A stretch of DNA of 64,000 nucleotides, taken from positions 1-64,000 of the forward strand of contig JAWKUA010000029.1 in NCBI GenBank assembly GCA_041398785.1. The letters are read 5' to 3'. Shown in pieces: positions 18,358-27,604 of this stretch (within the stretch, counting starts at the first letter, position 1; each line of letters starts with the position of its first letter). The notes below the pieces were generated by a model that was given only the letters and a program-made list of their open reading frames with translations, made no database searches and had not been told where the DNA came from. The DNA is from Planctomycetaceae bacterium (GTDB taxonomy: Bacteria > Planctomycetota > Planctomycetia > Planctomycetales > Planctomycetaceae). Made by a program: the position numbers and the translations under genes.

Positions 18358-19982
18358 CGCTTTCCGGCGACCCCGGTCCGGAGGAAGCCGGCGGCAAGGC
18401 ACCAGCCCATGTGCCCGGAGACGTCCACCAGGACGCGGCGAGTCGGCCGCTTCTGTCACGAGTCATGTCGGCCGGCGCGACCGTGGCCGGCGCATGGAAC
18501 CGGTTCTGGTATTCGCCGAGCGATCCGACCGTGCTGTGCCTTCTCCGCTGGCTGGCAGGCGGAATGCTGCTGTACACGCACATCGTCTGGGGTCTGAATC
18601 TGTCAGCGTTTTTCGGGTCGGCGGGATGGCACAGTCCGGAGCTGCTGAAAGTTGTTCAGGAAGGAAGCCTGATGCCTTCGTTCCTGTCGTATGTGCCTGA
18701 CCGATACCTGTTGGCCGTGCATTCGGTGTGCCTTGTGATTCTGGCGATGTTCTGGATCGGACTGGCGACGCGAGTCACATCGGTGCTGTCTCTGGTCATC
18801 ACGATTTCGTACTGCCATCGGGCACTACTGGCGAATTTCGGTCTGGATCAGCTGAATGCCATTCTGTGCCTGTATCTGTGCATTGGCCCCAGCGGAGCGA
18901 TGCTGTCCGCGGACCGGCTGCTGTCTGTGTGGCGAGCAACACGCCGGGCCGCGAGTCAGGGCGCCGCATTCGTTGCCCCGCCGATCCCGTCAAGCAGCGC
19001 GTCAAATCTGGCCATACGGCTGATCCAGATTCATTTCTGCGTCATCTATACGTTTGCCGGTTTGTCCAAGCTGCAGGGCCCGGCGTGGTGGAACGGTGAA
19101 GCCGTCTGGCTGGCGTTTGCCAACCTGGAGTACCAGTCGTTCGATATGACATGGATCGCGTGGTATCCGTGGATCGGTGAATTGCTGACTCACGGCACCA
19201 TTGTGTGGGAAGTTTCGTTTGCCGCGCTGGTCTGGGTGCGCCCCGTACGTCCGATCGTGTTGCTGATCGGTTTCCTGCTGCACATCGGCATCGGCGGCAT
19301 GATGGGGATGTGGACGTTCGGCCTGATCATGATTTTCGGACACATCGCCTTCTGGCCGAAGCACTGGGTCTCCCGGCTTGTCGAAAGGTTGCCGACTTCC
19401 GAACAACTGCTGGGGCTCGTGGCGCCACCGGCGGCGTCGGTTCCTGCGCCGTTCGAACCTGGCGGCTCACCATTGCCAGCGTCGAAGTTCGCGCCGGCCG
19501 TCCTGTCGATTGAGTTGCTGGCCGATGACGCTGAGCAGGACTCGGCGGCGGACGAAGTCGTGTTTCAGCCGGAGCACGCCCCGACACTGATCTACGTCGA
19601 TGGACAGCGAAGCCGGCGACTCGCCTGTCTGCAATACTTTCTGGATCACGGGTTCAAGTGTCTTTCCTCAGAAAGGTCCCGCGAAGCCCGGCTGTTGTGC
19701 GAAGCGTCAGAACCAGATGCCGTGATCATTATGGGACGCGATCTGCCGGACAGTTCGATTGCGAAGCTCCCGTATCGGCTGAATTTGGAAGCAGGTCACC
19801 GGCCGATTTTTCTCGTGCTGACAAATCAGCAGTCGCGACGGCTCAATGGCCAGGTTCACGTTCCCGGTTGCCACGTACTGACCGGCGACGTCAGTCTGGG
19901 CAGGCTTCGCCGCGAGATTCAGGCTGTGCTCGCGACATCACAAAAACAGGCAATGCTGCTTCCGTCGGCAGGGCATTCCTGA
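18339..19982 (+). CDS. HTTM-domain membrane protein fused to a degenerate receiver domain
   Basis: A 547-residue protein. Residues about 50-370 are an HTTM domain, the multi-pass region shared with vitamin K-dependent gamma-carboxylases (LRWLAGGMLLYTHIVWGL, YTFAGLSKLQGPAWWNGEA, FGLIMIFGHIAFWPKHW). A Pro/Ala-rich linker follows. Residues 416-530 resemble a response-regulator receiver fold (TLIYVDGQRSRRLACLQYF, EPDAVIIMGRDLPDSS). The usual phosphoacceptor Asp position is occupied by Met465 and the acidic pair is reduced to one Asp, so it is probably a pseudoreceiver used for protein contacts. The function of bacterial HTTM proteins is largely unproven. It is coupled to the upstream companion gene. 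Confidence 0.82.
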   Translation: MGRTAVTLSGDPGPEEAGGKAPAHVPGDVHQDAASRPLLSRVMSAGATVAGAWNRFWYSPSDPTVLCLLRWLAGGMLLYTHIVWGLNLSAFFGSAGWHSPELLKVVQEGSLMPSFLSYVPDRYLLAVHSVCLVILAMFWIGLATRVTSVLSLVITISYCHRALLANFGLDQLNAILCLYLCIGPSGAMLSADRLLSVWRATRRAASQGAAFVAPPIPSSSASNLAIRLIQIHFCVIYTFAGLSKLQGPAWWNGEAVWLAFANLEYQSFDMTWIAWYPWIGELLTHGTIVWEVSFAALVWVRPVRPIVLLIGFLLHIGIGGMMGMWTFGLIMIFGHIAFWPKHWVSRLVERLPTSEQLLGLVAPPAASVPAPFEPGGSPLPASKFAPAVLSIELLADDAEQDSAADEVVFQPEHAPTLIYVDGQRSRRLACLQYFLDHGFKCLSSERSREARLLCEASEPDAVIIMGRDLPDSSIAKLPYRLNLEAGHRPIFLVLTNQQSRRLNGQVHVPGCHVLTGDVSLGRLRREIQAVLATSQKQAMLLPSAGHS

Positions 19983-20094
19983 CGCCGTACCGACGATTCT
20001 CGCCTTCACTGGCAGCATCATGACCGAAGAAAGCTAAACCGCAGTGTGGCAGCTGATCGGCAGCCCGGTTCGATTCCTTCCGGAGTTCTTCCAC

Positions 20095-21267
20095 GTGACA
20101 CCGACACGATTGCAACTGAATCAACCAGTCGCGGCTTCGGCCATGCTTCTGACGCTGCTGCTGTGCTGCGGCTGCGCGGAGCGAATTGACAGTTGGTCGG
20201 AATTCGTTGAAGTCGCCTACCGGCATGAACGCAACGGCGAACTGCCGGAAGCCGTCGCGGCCTACAGGAAGGCGCTGGAACTCGATCCGAAAGCGGCCGT
20301 GACCTGGTACGATCTGGGAGTCGCCTACGCGGGAATGGAGCAGTTTGAAGATGCCGTTGAGGCGTATTCGACGGCCATTCAGCTCGACCCTGAAATGGCA
20401 CGAGCCTTCAATAACCGAGCAGCCGTGTTCGCAAGTCTGAAGCAGTTCGCAAAAGCCGTTGACGATTGTGACAACGCCATCGCATTGCAGCCGGACGACT
20501 TTCTGGCGTGGCGCAATCGAGGACTTGCGAAGCACGATCTGGGTCAGTTTGACGAAGCCATCACTGACTATGACGCGTCCATTCGGCTGAACGGCACGAT
20601 CGCGGAAACCTATCACTTTCGCGGAAATGCCTATCTGGATCGGCTGCAGTGGCAGCGAGCCCTGGACGACTTTGACCGCGCGATCGAATTGACCCCGAAT
20701 CTGGCTGCCGCATGGCTCAGCAGGGCCAAAGCGCTCAGTCATCTGGAACGTTCCCAGGACGTAACCGTCGCGCTTGCCAAAGCGGAGGAACTTGGCGCCG
20801 ACATCAGTACGTTCGAACCGGCGCAGATTTCCACGGATATCGCTCCGCCGCCGACAGAGTTCACTGCCATCGCAAAGCACACGACGCCGGACGTTGATCC
20901 CCGTCGGCATGCCGTCGAATTTGTCCGCAACTGGCTGACGAAAACGCAACACCGCGAAATTGCCGACTCCGGATTTCCATGGGATCTGCGAGACAGCGAC
21001 GAAGAGATGTCGGCGGCCTACGTCGTGCGGATTGTGAATTCCCGCGAAGGAGGCCACGACGTCCGGTTTCCAATCGAACAGCTTCAGAGCATCATGGAAG
21101 CGCGTGATATCCGCACCACTTTGATCGTTGTTCGGCCCGCGTCCGCGTCGGATGACACGTCGGCGAACCCGGCGTTTGAACTGGTCCGGACTCTGGAAGA
21201 CTGGAAGCCCGACCTGACGGCGATGAGTCCCGTGGAATGGTCGCTGCCGGTCACGGAAGGCGACTGA
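20095..21267 (+). CDS. TPR-repeat lipoprotein or secreted protein
   Basis: About 390 residues. The N-terminal hydrophobic stretch AASAMLLTLLLCCGC suggests a lipoprotein-like signal with Cys as first mature residue, though the lipobox is not canonical. Five TPR units follow (for example ELPEAVAAYRKALELDPKAA, QFEDAVEAYSTAIQLDPEMA, QFDEAITDYDASIRLNG). The C-terminal 130 residues (from HAVEFVRNWLTKTQHRE) are not recognised. The frame is open from GTG 20044; I favour GTG 20095 because GGAG lies 9 bases before it and the signal then has a normal length, with ATG 20143 as another option. A minus-strand frame of 459 codons across it is a shadow. Confidence 0.8.
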   Translation: MTPTRLQLNQPVAASAMLLTLLLCCGCAERIDSWSEFVEVAYRHERNGELPEAVAAYRKALELDPKAAVTWYDLGVAYAGMEQFEDAVEAYSTAIQLDPEMARAFNNRAAVFASLKQFAKAVDDCDNAIALQPDDFLAWRNRGLAKHDLGQFDEAITDYDASIRLNGTIAETYHFRGNAYLDRLQWQRALDDFDRAIELTPNLAAAWLSRAKALSHLERSQDVTVALAKAEELGADISTFEPAQISTDIAPPPTEFTAIAKHTTPDVDPRRHAVEFVRNWLTKTQHREIADSGFPWDLRDSDEEMSAAYVVRIVNSREGGHDVRFPIEQLQSIMEARDIRTTLIVVRPASASDDTSANPAFELVRTLEDWKPDLTAMSPVEWSLPVTEGD

Positions 21268-21319
21268 CACGACAGGCCGCGCCGTTCGCAGCGGCGATCG
21301 GAATTCGCAGCCTCGTCCG

Positions 21320-23251
21320 CTACAGCGACATCAGTTCTTCCCAGCGCTTAAAGCACTCAGCCAGTTCCGACGTCACAGTTTCCAGTTCCTGTTTCGTGGC
21401 TGCGATTCGATCGCCGGATTCTCTGTACAGCGACGGATCCGCCATTAGCGCGTGCAGTTCGGCCTGGCGAGCTTCCAGCGCGTCGATACGTTCGGGAAGT
21501 TCATCCAGTTCGCGCTGATCCCGATAGCTGAGCTTCTTCGGCTTTGTGGTCGTGGTCGAAGCGCCGGCTGAAGTCGCCTTCGCGGCTGGTGCAGCGGCCG
21601 CGTTCGCCGGCTGTTTTTTCGGCAAAGTGGTTGCCGACGCTTCGGATTGTGCTTCCTTTTGACGCAGCCAGTCGTCGTAGCCGCCGTCATATTCCGTCAC
21701 GACGCCGCTGCCTTCGAACACGATCGTGCTGGTCACAATGTTGTTCAGAAACGCCCGATCGTGGCTGACCAGCAGCAGCGTTCCCTGAAACTGAGGCAGC
21801 GTTTCTTCCAGCAGTTCCAGAGTTTCGACGTCCAGATCATTGGTCGGTTCGTCCAGCACCAGAACGTTTGCGGGTTTGGAAAGCAGCTTCGCCAGCAGCA
21901 GGCGATTGCGTTCTCCTCCGGAAAGGAACTCGACCCGCGTGTGGGCTCGATCGGGTGAGAACAGAAAATCCTGAAGGTAGCCCATCACATGTCGCTTGTT
22001 GCCGTCGATCAGCAGATGATCGGTGCCGTCACTGATGTTTTCGCGAGCGGTCTTTGCCGGATCAAGCTGGCCGCGAAGCTGATCGAAGTAGGCCACGGAC
22101 AGATTCGTTCCCAGCCGAACATAGCCGCTGTCGGGTTTGAGTTCTCCCAGCAGAATCTTCAGCAGTGTCGACTTTCCGATTCCATTCGGGCCGATGATGC
22201 CGACCTTATCGCCGCGCATCAGCGTGGTAGTGAAATCGCGGATCAGCGGGTCGCCGCCGAAGCCGTGCGTAACGTTTTCGAGCTTCGCGACCAGTTGACC
22301 GGACTTCTCCGCCTGCTGAAGCTGCAGCTTTGCCGTACCGATCTGTTTTCGCCGTTCGGCGTGTTCCTGCCGCATCTTTTTCAAAGCTCGCACGCGGCCT
22401 TCATTGCGCGTTCGGCGGGCCTTGATGCCCTGTCGAATCCAGCGTTCTTCTTCGGCAAGCTTACGTTCAAAGTGAGCCTGCTCAATGGCTTCCGCGGCCA
22501 GCAGATCGTCGCGGCGCTTCAGAAATGTCTGATAATCGCACGTCCAGTCGAACAGCCGCCCGCGATCGACTTCGATAATCCTCCTCGCCAGTTCCTGCAG
22601 GAAGACACGGTCGTGCGTGACAAAGATCAGCGTCCCGTCGAAACGACTCAGGTAGTCCTGAAGCCAGAGAATCGAATCAATGTCCAGATGGTTGGTCGGT
22701 TCGTCCAGCAGCAGAATATCCGGCCGACGAATCATCGCCCGCGCCAGCAGCACGCGGCGCTTCATTCCGGCGGACAGTTCAGCAAACGACGCATCAGACG
22801 GCAGCTGCATTTCCATCAGCAGGTTCTCAAGCTGATCTCCGGCGGACCATAAATCGGCATCCGCCAGACGATGACTGGCCGCTTCGTAAATGTCCTGCTG
22901 CTCTGCCGACAGCGACTCGCCGCGATGCATCACAGTGTTCAGCCGCCGGTATTCGATCACCGCGTCGCTCAGGTCAGCAAACCCGCCGGCGGCGACTTCG
23001 AACGCGGACTGCTGCTCGACGACAGGGACATCCTGCGTCAATTCGGCGATGACGGTGTCCTGTTCCAGGTCGATCGAACCGTCATCGGGCCGGAGACGCC
23101 CCGCCAGAATTTTTAGCAGTGTGGACTTGCCCGCTCCGTTGCGTCCCACCAGCCCGATCCGTTCACCGCGATCGATATGCAGCGTGACATCATCCAGCAG
23201 CGCCGGATGCGAATACGAAAACGTGACGTTTTTGAGACTCAGGATTGGCAT
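21320..23251 (-). CDS. uup: ABC-F family ATPase, Uup-like
   Basis: A 643-residue soluble protein with two ABC modules and no membrane segments. Walker A motifs are GLVGRNGAGKSTLL and GIIGPNGIGKSTLL; signatures are LSAGMKRRVLLARAM and LSGGERNRLLLAKLL; Walker B motifs are ILLLDEPTNHLD and VLVLDEPTNDLD. An interdomain linker with basic helices and a C-terminal coiled-coil region (KPKKLSYRDQRELDELPERI) after an Ala-rich linker match Uup rather than EttA. ABC-F proteins act on ribosomes or, for Uup, are linked to DNA-branch processing. The likely start is ATG 23251 (MPILSLKNVTF); nine further codons are open upstream. Confidence 0.87.
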   Translation of the reverse strand: MPILSLKNVTFSYSHPALLDDVTLHIDRGERIGLVGRNGAGKSTLLKILAGRLRPDDGSIDLEQDTVIAELTQDVPVVEQQSAFEVAAGGFADLSDAVIEYRRLNTVMHRGESLSAEQQDIYEAASHRLADADLWSAGDQLENLLMEMQLPSDASFAELSAGMKRRVLLARAMIRRPDILLLDEPTNHLDIDSILWLQDYLSRFDGTLIFVTHDRVFLQELARRIIEVDRGRLFDWTCDYQTFLKRRDDLLAAEAIEQAHFERKLAEEERWIRQGIKARRTRNEGRVRALKKMRQEHAERRKQIGTAKLQLQQAEKSGQLVAKLENVTHGFGGDPLIRDFTTTLMRGDKVGIIGPNGIGKSTLLKILLGELKPDSGYVRLGTNLSVAYFDQLRGQLDPAKTARENISDGTDHLLIDGNKRHVMGYLQDFLFSPDRAHTRVEFLSGGERNRLLLAKLLSKPANVLVLDEPTNDLDVETLELLEETLPQFQGTLLLVSHDRAFLNNIVTSTIVFEGSGVVTEYDGGYDDWLRQKEAQSEASATTLPKKQPANAAAAPAAKATSAGASTTTTKPKKLSYRDQRELDELPERIDALEARQAELHALMADPSLYRESGDRIAATKQELETVTSELAECFKRWEELMSL

Positions 23252-23312
23252 GCGGCGGACTGTAGCCGCCCCCCGCATCTCCGTGAAGGGGTTCTGAACG
23301 CGCCACGCGGCT

Positions 23313-24722
23313 TCATTTCGCCGGATTCCGGACGATCCAGGCAGCCATTTCCCAGAGTTTTGGCGTCTTGCCCTGCCACAGAATTCCGGCTCGATAAATG
23401 CGGCTGGCGGCGGTGACGATCACGGCGGTGCTGACCAGCATGATCAGAATGCTGACCGCGATCTGCCAGAACGGAACGTTGGCACCTGTCGCCAGCCGTA
23501 ACACCATCATCATGGGAGTTGAAGGGGGAAAGAAGGACAGCGCCAGTGCCAGAGTTCCGTTCGGTTCGCGGACGACGTTGAACCAAACCATCATCGGCAG
23601 CACCAGCATCATCCAGACGGGCATCAGCAGGCCCTGTGCTTCCTTAAGCTGACTCACGGAGGCTCCGATTGCCATGAAGATCGAACTGAAAAACAGCACG
23701 GCCAGAACCTGATAAATCACAAACCAGGGAACGACGTGAAACGGAATGTTGTCGGCGTAGCCCTTGTAGTTCGCCAGCGCGTAGGCTCCGAAGCCGTAAA
23801 GCGAAAAGACGGTCAGCGAACCACCGACATTGCCCAGCAGTTTTCCGGTCATCAGTTGCCGCGCGTTGGCTGATCCCAGCAGTACTTCGGTGATTCGCAG
23901 CGTCTTTTCTTCCAGAACACTTTCCAGCATCGGCTGAGCGGACATCATCAGGATCATGAACATCAGCATCATGACGCCCATCGGCAGAAACAGGCTGGTC
24001 AGTTCATCCGGCTTCGCTTCGCTGACGATGCTGCCGCTGTCGTCTCTGGCGAACAGTCCGGCAGCCGCCACGGGAGCCTGGCGTTCGAGTTCCACGATCG
24101 TCTGCGGTGAAATTCCGGACTCCGTCAGGCGCCGTGTTCTGATGATCTGATTGATCGTTGTTTGTATCCAGCGTTTGACGTCGGACAGCGCCGCGTCTTC
24201 GGAGTAGTATTTCGATTCGGGAAGCTGCAGCGACTTCGGCTCGCTGAGATCCACTGCGGGAGGCTTCGTCAGGTCACCAGGAATCTCAACGAATGCGTGC
24301 AATCGTCCCGAGCGAACGTCGTCGGAAAGTTGCAGGCGCTGTTCGTCTCCAAAGTCCGCGGCGGGAAACGGTTCCAGCAGGTAGGTATTGATGTCGTCCA
24401 GGCCGAATTGTTCTTTGGCAGCCTTTTCTTCACGATCATGATCGGAAACGTCGGCAGTGGCATCACCCGTTGCAGTGCCCTGCAGAATCTGAGTAACCAG
24501 GTTCTTCTGATCGGCCGCCGCATTCAGCGCGTCGAAGAGTTCGCCGGTATGGTCAATGACTGCGATCCGGCGTACTTCCGACTTCTGCAGGCCCTTCAGC
24601 AGTCCGGGAATAAACATTCCTCCCGCCATCAGCACCGGCATCATGGCCAGTCCGATGATGAAAGCCTTGGTGCCGACCATCGCCTGGTATTCGCGGCGGG
24701 CAATCGTGAGGATCTTCTTCAT
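23313..24722 (-). CDS. ABC transporter permease, NatB/ABC-2 type
   Basis: A 469-residue membrane protein starting MKKILTIARREYQAMVGTKAF. The first helix is followed by a large extracytoplasmic domain (about residues 45-235), then five or six helices including FLPMGVMMLMFMILMMSAQP and LLGSANARQLMTGKLLGN, typical of ABC-2 exporters of the NatB family. It overlaps the ATPase gene by 4 bp (ATGA), so the two are translationally coupled and form one exporter. NatAB of Bacillus exports sodium; the substrate here is unknown. Confidence 0.86.
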   Translation of the reverse strand: MKKILTIARREYQAMVGTKAFIIGLAMMPVLMAGGMFIPGLLKGLQKSEVRRIAVIDHTGELFDALNAAADQKNLVTQILQGTATGDATADVSDHDREEKAAKEQFGLDDINTYLLEPFPAADFGDEQRLQLSDDVRSGRLHAFVEIPGDLTKPPAVDLSEPKSLQLPESKYYSEDAALSDVKRWIQTTINQIIRTRRLTESGISPQTIVELERQAPVAAAGLFARDDSGSIVSEAKPDELTSLFLPMGVMMLMFMILMMSAQPMLESVLEEKTLRITEVLLGSANARQLMTGKLLGNVGGSLTVFSLYGFGAYALANYKGYADNIPFHVVPWFVIYQVLAVLFFSSIFMAIGASVSQLKEAQGLLMPVWMMLVLPMMVWFNVVREPNGTLALALSFFPPSTPMMMVLRLATGANVPFWQIAVSILIMLVSTAVIVTAASRIYRAGILWQGKTPKLWEMAAWIVRNPAK

Positions 24723-25624
24723 GGAGTTCCGCCGGTCTGAGCAATTCGGACGAAAATGTTGTGCAGCGACGGTCGCAGCAGTTCGAAGTGTTCGACCTGA
24801 GCGCAGCTGACCAGAGCATTCAGGACGTCATTGGTTCGACAAGGGTCGGAAAGTGTCAGAATCGTGTGGGCACCTTCCTTTTCTGCTGATTCCACAGCCG
24901 GCAGCCTGTCGGGAATCGTCTGGCCTTCAGCAAGCCGCACCTTGATCTGATCGGCGGGATACTGCCGCTGAATCTCGTCGATCGATCCGTCCAGCACTTT
25001 TCGGCCTTCGCAGATCATGAACACGGTGTCGCACAGGCGTTCCGCGACGTCCATGTCGTGAGTCGAAAAGATGATCGTGGTGCCCTGACTGCGAAGTTCC
25101 AGAATCGCGTTCCGCAGGACTTCCAGGTTGACAGGATCCAGGCCGCTGAACGGCTCATCCAGAATCAACAGCCGGGGCCTGGCGACGACGGCGGCCATGA
25201 ACTGCACCTTCTGCGACATGCCTTTTGAGAGACCGTCAATTCTGCGGCTTCCCCAGTCGGCGGCTCCCAGTTTCTCCAGCCAGTTCGTGATGTCGGTCTG
25301 GCAGTCATAGTGACCCTTCAGGCGAGCGTAATACGTCAGCAGGTCGCGCACCTTCATCCGGCGATAGAGACCGCGTTCCTCCGGAAGATAGCCGATACGG
25401 TCGTCGGCACAGGTCCCGGATTCCTGCCCCAGCACTTCCAGACGACCGTCGTCCGGGTCAAAGATCCGCAGGATCATGCGAATTGTCGTCGTCTTTCCCG
25501 ATCCATTCGGACCGATGAAGCCGTGGATGGAACCCTGCAGAACGTTCAGGTCCAGAGAATCCACGGCGGTCACATTGCCAAACCGCTTGGTGACTCCGGA
25601 CAACCTGACAGCACACTCCGACAT
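24719..25624 (-). CDS. ABC transporter ATP-binding protein, NatA type
   Basis: A 301-residue ATPase starting MSECAVRLSGVTKRFG at ATG 25624; the open frame upstream to 25792 has no protein-like features. Walker A is GFIGPNGSGKTTTIRM, the signature is LSKGMSQKVQF, Walker B is LLILDEPFSGLD, and the switch His is in FSTHDMDVAE. A C-terminal domain of about 80 residues follows, as in NatA and other ABC-2 exporter ATPases. It pairs with the permease gene through a 4-bp ATGA overlap. Confidence 0.87.
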   Translation of the reverse strand: MSECAVRLSGVTKRFGNVTAVDSLDLNVLQGSIHGFIGPNGSGKTTTIRMILRIFDPDDGRLEVLGQESGTCADDRIGYLPEERGLYRRMKVRDLLTYYARLKGHYDCQTDITNWLEKLGAADWGSRRIDGLSKGMSQKVQFMAAVVARPRLLILDEPFSGLDPVNLEVLRNAILELRSQGTTIIFSTHDMDVAERLCDTVFMICEGRKVLDGSIDEIQRQYPADQIKVRLAEGQTIPDRLPAVESAEKEGAHTILTLSDPCRTNDVLNALVSCAQVEHFELLRPSLHNIFVRIAQTGGTP

Positions 25625-25820
25625 CGATGGTTGATCTCCGAAACTGATTTTTTCCTGCGGGGAGCGATCGTGCGGGCCGGTTCCGTTTGGTGCCGCTTCG
25701 TGTAAGGCACTTTCAGGAACGGTGACTGACACCGGCCGGATCACCGCGATTGAGTGAATTCCGAGGTGACGGCCGGGAGGCAGTCCGGACACCCCGAAAC
25801 ATCATTCGCAGGCCGGCATT

Positions 25821-25841
25821 CGCAATTTGCATCAAATTGCG
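25821..25841. promoter_or_regulatory. Perfect 9-bp palindrome upstream of the ABC exporter operon
   Basis: CGCAATTTG, a CAT spacer and CAAATTGCG form a perfect inverted repeat about 200 bp upstream of the ATPase start, in the 315-bp gap after the RNase D gene. Its AT-rich core contrasts with the GC-rich surroundings. An operator is one reading; a short hairpin at the RNase D 3' side is another. Nothing else was seen in this gap. Confidence 0.45.
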
Positions 25842-25939
25842 GGATTCGCGACGTTTGCCGACCCGCCCGCGCGGCACCGCTGTTCCCCCCGTCGAACCGC
25901 CCGACGGGAGACACGACTGCGATGCTTCCTCGCTTTGTT

Positions 25940-27133
25940 TCATTCCGGCTTGAGGTCTTCAAACACCAGCGGCGTGCTGCTGCCGGGCGGAGCGACCCGA
26001 AACCCGACTTTTCCATCCAGCACATCGATCAGAAGCTGGCCGCAGACTTCAGCCCGCCAGCCGTCCAGAATCCGGGGCAGCCCGTGTCCGTTCATGCCGA
26101 AGCGGTGATAGCGCACGAGTTCATTCAGATCGAGATTGTTAGCAACCAGTGACTGCGCGATGTCCAGTTCGGCGCACCGATTTGACAGCGACAGCGACAG
26201 CAGTTTTCCAATCACCTGCTCATCAGACGACGATTCCTGGCGACGATCTTCCGGCCGCGACGGAAGTTCGTCATCCGGAATGCTGCAGGCTTCCTGGATG
26301 ATCTGAACGATGGTATCGATCTGTCGTTTGTATTCGGGGCGATTGAGATCACGGGTGGCCAGAGCCTGGCGACCGGTTCTGGGCTTGCGTTTCGCCAGGT
26401 CAATCATCAGGTCATCGCGCATGATCCGTCGAACCGGCCGATTTCGCGATGCCGCTTCGCCTTCACGCCAGCGGGCCAGACTCTGCAGAACGGCAAGGTC
26501 TCGTCGAGACAGCTTGTGGGCTCCCGAAATGCGTTCCCACGGCGGCGTTTGTTCGTCAGCATGAATGTCGGTGATCAGGCGTTCGAATTCGGATTCGGCC
26601 CATGCCAGCCGCCCCTGCTTTTTCAGACAGTTGACCTGCCGCTTCCAGATCGCCCGAACGTGTTCGACGTCCTCCAGAGCGTACCGCAACTGGTCGTCCG
26701 ACAGCGGTCGACGCAGCCAGTCGGTGCGAGTCTGGCTGCCGTCAACGCGGCGATTCAGCACGCGCTGGACGATCGCCGAATACGACAGCGGGTAGCTCCG
26801 GCTGCGAAAGCCTTCCGCCATCTGGATGTCAAACAGCTTCTTCGGACGCCGCCCGATCAGTTGCAGGCAGAAGCGAATCTCCGCCTGGCCGCCGTGGACG
26901 ATCACGGTGGTGGAGTCGTCCGCCATGATTTCCCACCACATCGACAGGTCGCCCACCGACAGCGGATCCACCGCCGCGGATTGTTCCTCCGTGGCAAACT
27001 GCAGCAGCCCCAGCGCAGGTCGGTAGGTGCTTTCCGAAACGAACTCCGTATCAAAGGCGACAATCCCGGCCGCCTGAATGTGGTGGCAAAGATCGACAAA
27101 ATCTTTGTGGTGAGAAATGACGGCTGAATTCAT
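25940..27133 (-). CDS. rnd: Ribonuclease D-like 3'-5' exonuclease with HRDC domain
   Basis: A 397-residue protein. DEDDy exonuclease motifs are ExoI FDTEF (D28, E30), ExoII in IVHGGQAEIRF, and ExoIII YALED (Y151, D155). At ExoII the usual Asp aligns with Glu85. HRDC-like helices follow at about 205-280 (SRRDLAVLQSLARWREGEA) and a second helical region to the end. RNase D trims the 3' ends of tRNA precursors and other structured RNAs. ATG 27133 (MNSAVISHHKDF) is chosen; the frame is open much further upstream, but that sequence is low in protein character. Confidence 0.83.
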   Translation of the reverse strand: MNSAVISHHKDFVDLCHHIQAAGIVAFDTEFVSESTYRPALGLLQFATEEQSAAVDPLSVGDLSMWWEIMADDSTTVIVHGGQAEIRFCLQLIGRRPKKLFDIQMAEGFRSRSYPLSYSAIVQRVLNRRVDGSQTRTDWLRRPLSDDQLRYALEDVEHVRAIWKRQVNCLKKQGRLAWAESEFERLITDIHADEQTPPWERISGAHKLSRRDLAVLQSLARWREGEAASRNRPVRRIMRDDLMIDLAKRKPRTGRQALATRDLNRPEYKRQIDTIVQIIQEACSIPDDELPSRPEDRRQESSSDEQVIGKLLSLSLSNRCAELDIAQSLVANNLDLNELVRYHRFGMNGHGLPRILDGWRAEVCGQLLIDVLDGKVGFRVAPPGSSTPLVFEDLKPE

Positions 27134-27604
27134 GGTGGTCGACGGAAGGCTCGCCGGGAGAGTATGACTGAGGCTCTGCCTCGAAATCACTGAACGACTG
27201 CCGGCTTCCGATTTCTGATTTCTGGCAGAAGCAGGACAGAGTAATGCGGCTGCGGAAACCGAAGCATTCGTGTATGCCGCGGCTCTGACAGCAAATTGAC
27301 GCGGCCGCAGGGAACTGAGGATGACGGGGCAGAGTTGACGGTGCGGGACTGGCTGACACCAGCGGGAGCGATTCTCGCGTTCACCATCCCTGCTTCGCAA
27401 GCCCGCGCCGGGGATTCCGGATTGTGTTTGTCCTGATTTCCGGTCGTTGGTTCCCGGTTTCCGGCGGACGTCGGAAAAATGCGGGAATTCCGGCCTTGCA
27501 GCCTTCGGCGGAACGGCGACGTGTGTAAAACGGGGGACGATCGTTGTTGTGTCCGCCCGGACGTCCCCGGGCCGGCGCCGGTCCTGTCTGTGGAGTATGA
27601 ACAG
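27134..27604. other. Divergent intergenic region
   Basis: About 470 bp between the RNase D and Rieske gene starts. It should carry both promoters, but I cannot pick out convincing boxes, a structured RNA or a repeat. Confidence 0.5.

Noticed and set aside
19891..21270. 459-codon minus-strand frame
   Set aside because: It mirrors the TPR lipoprotein gene, which has clear repeats; the antisense product has none.
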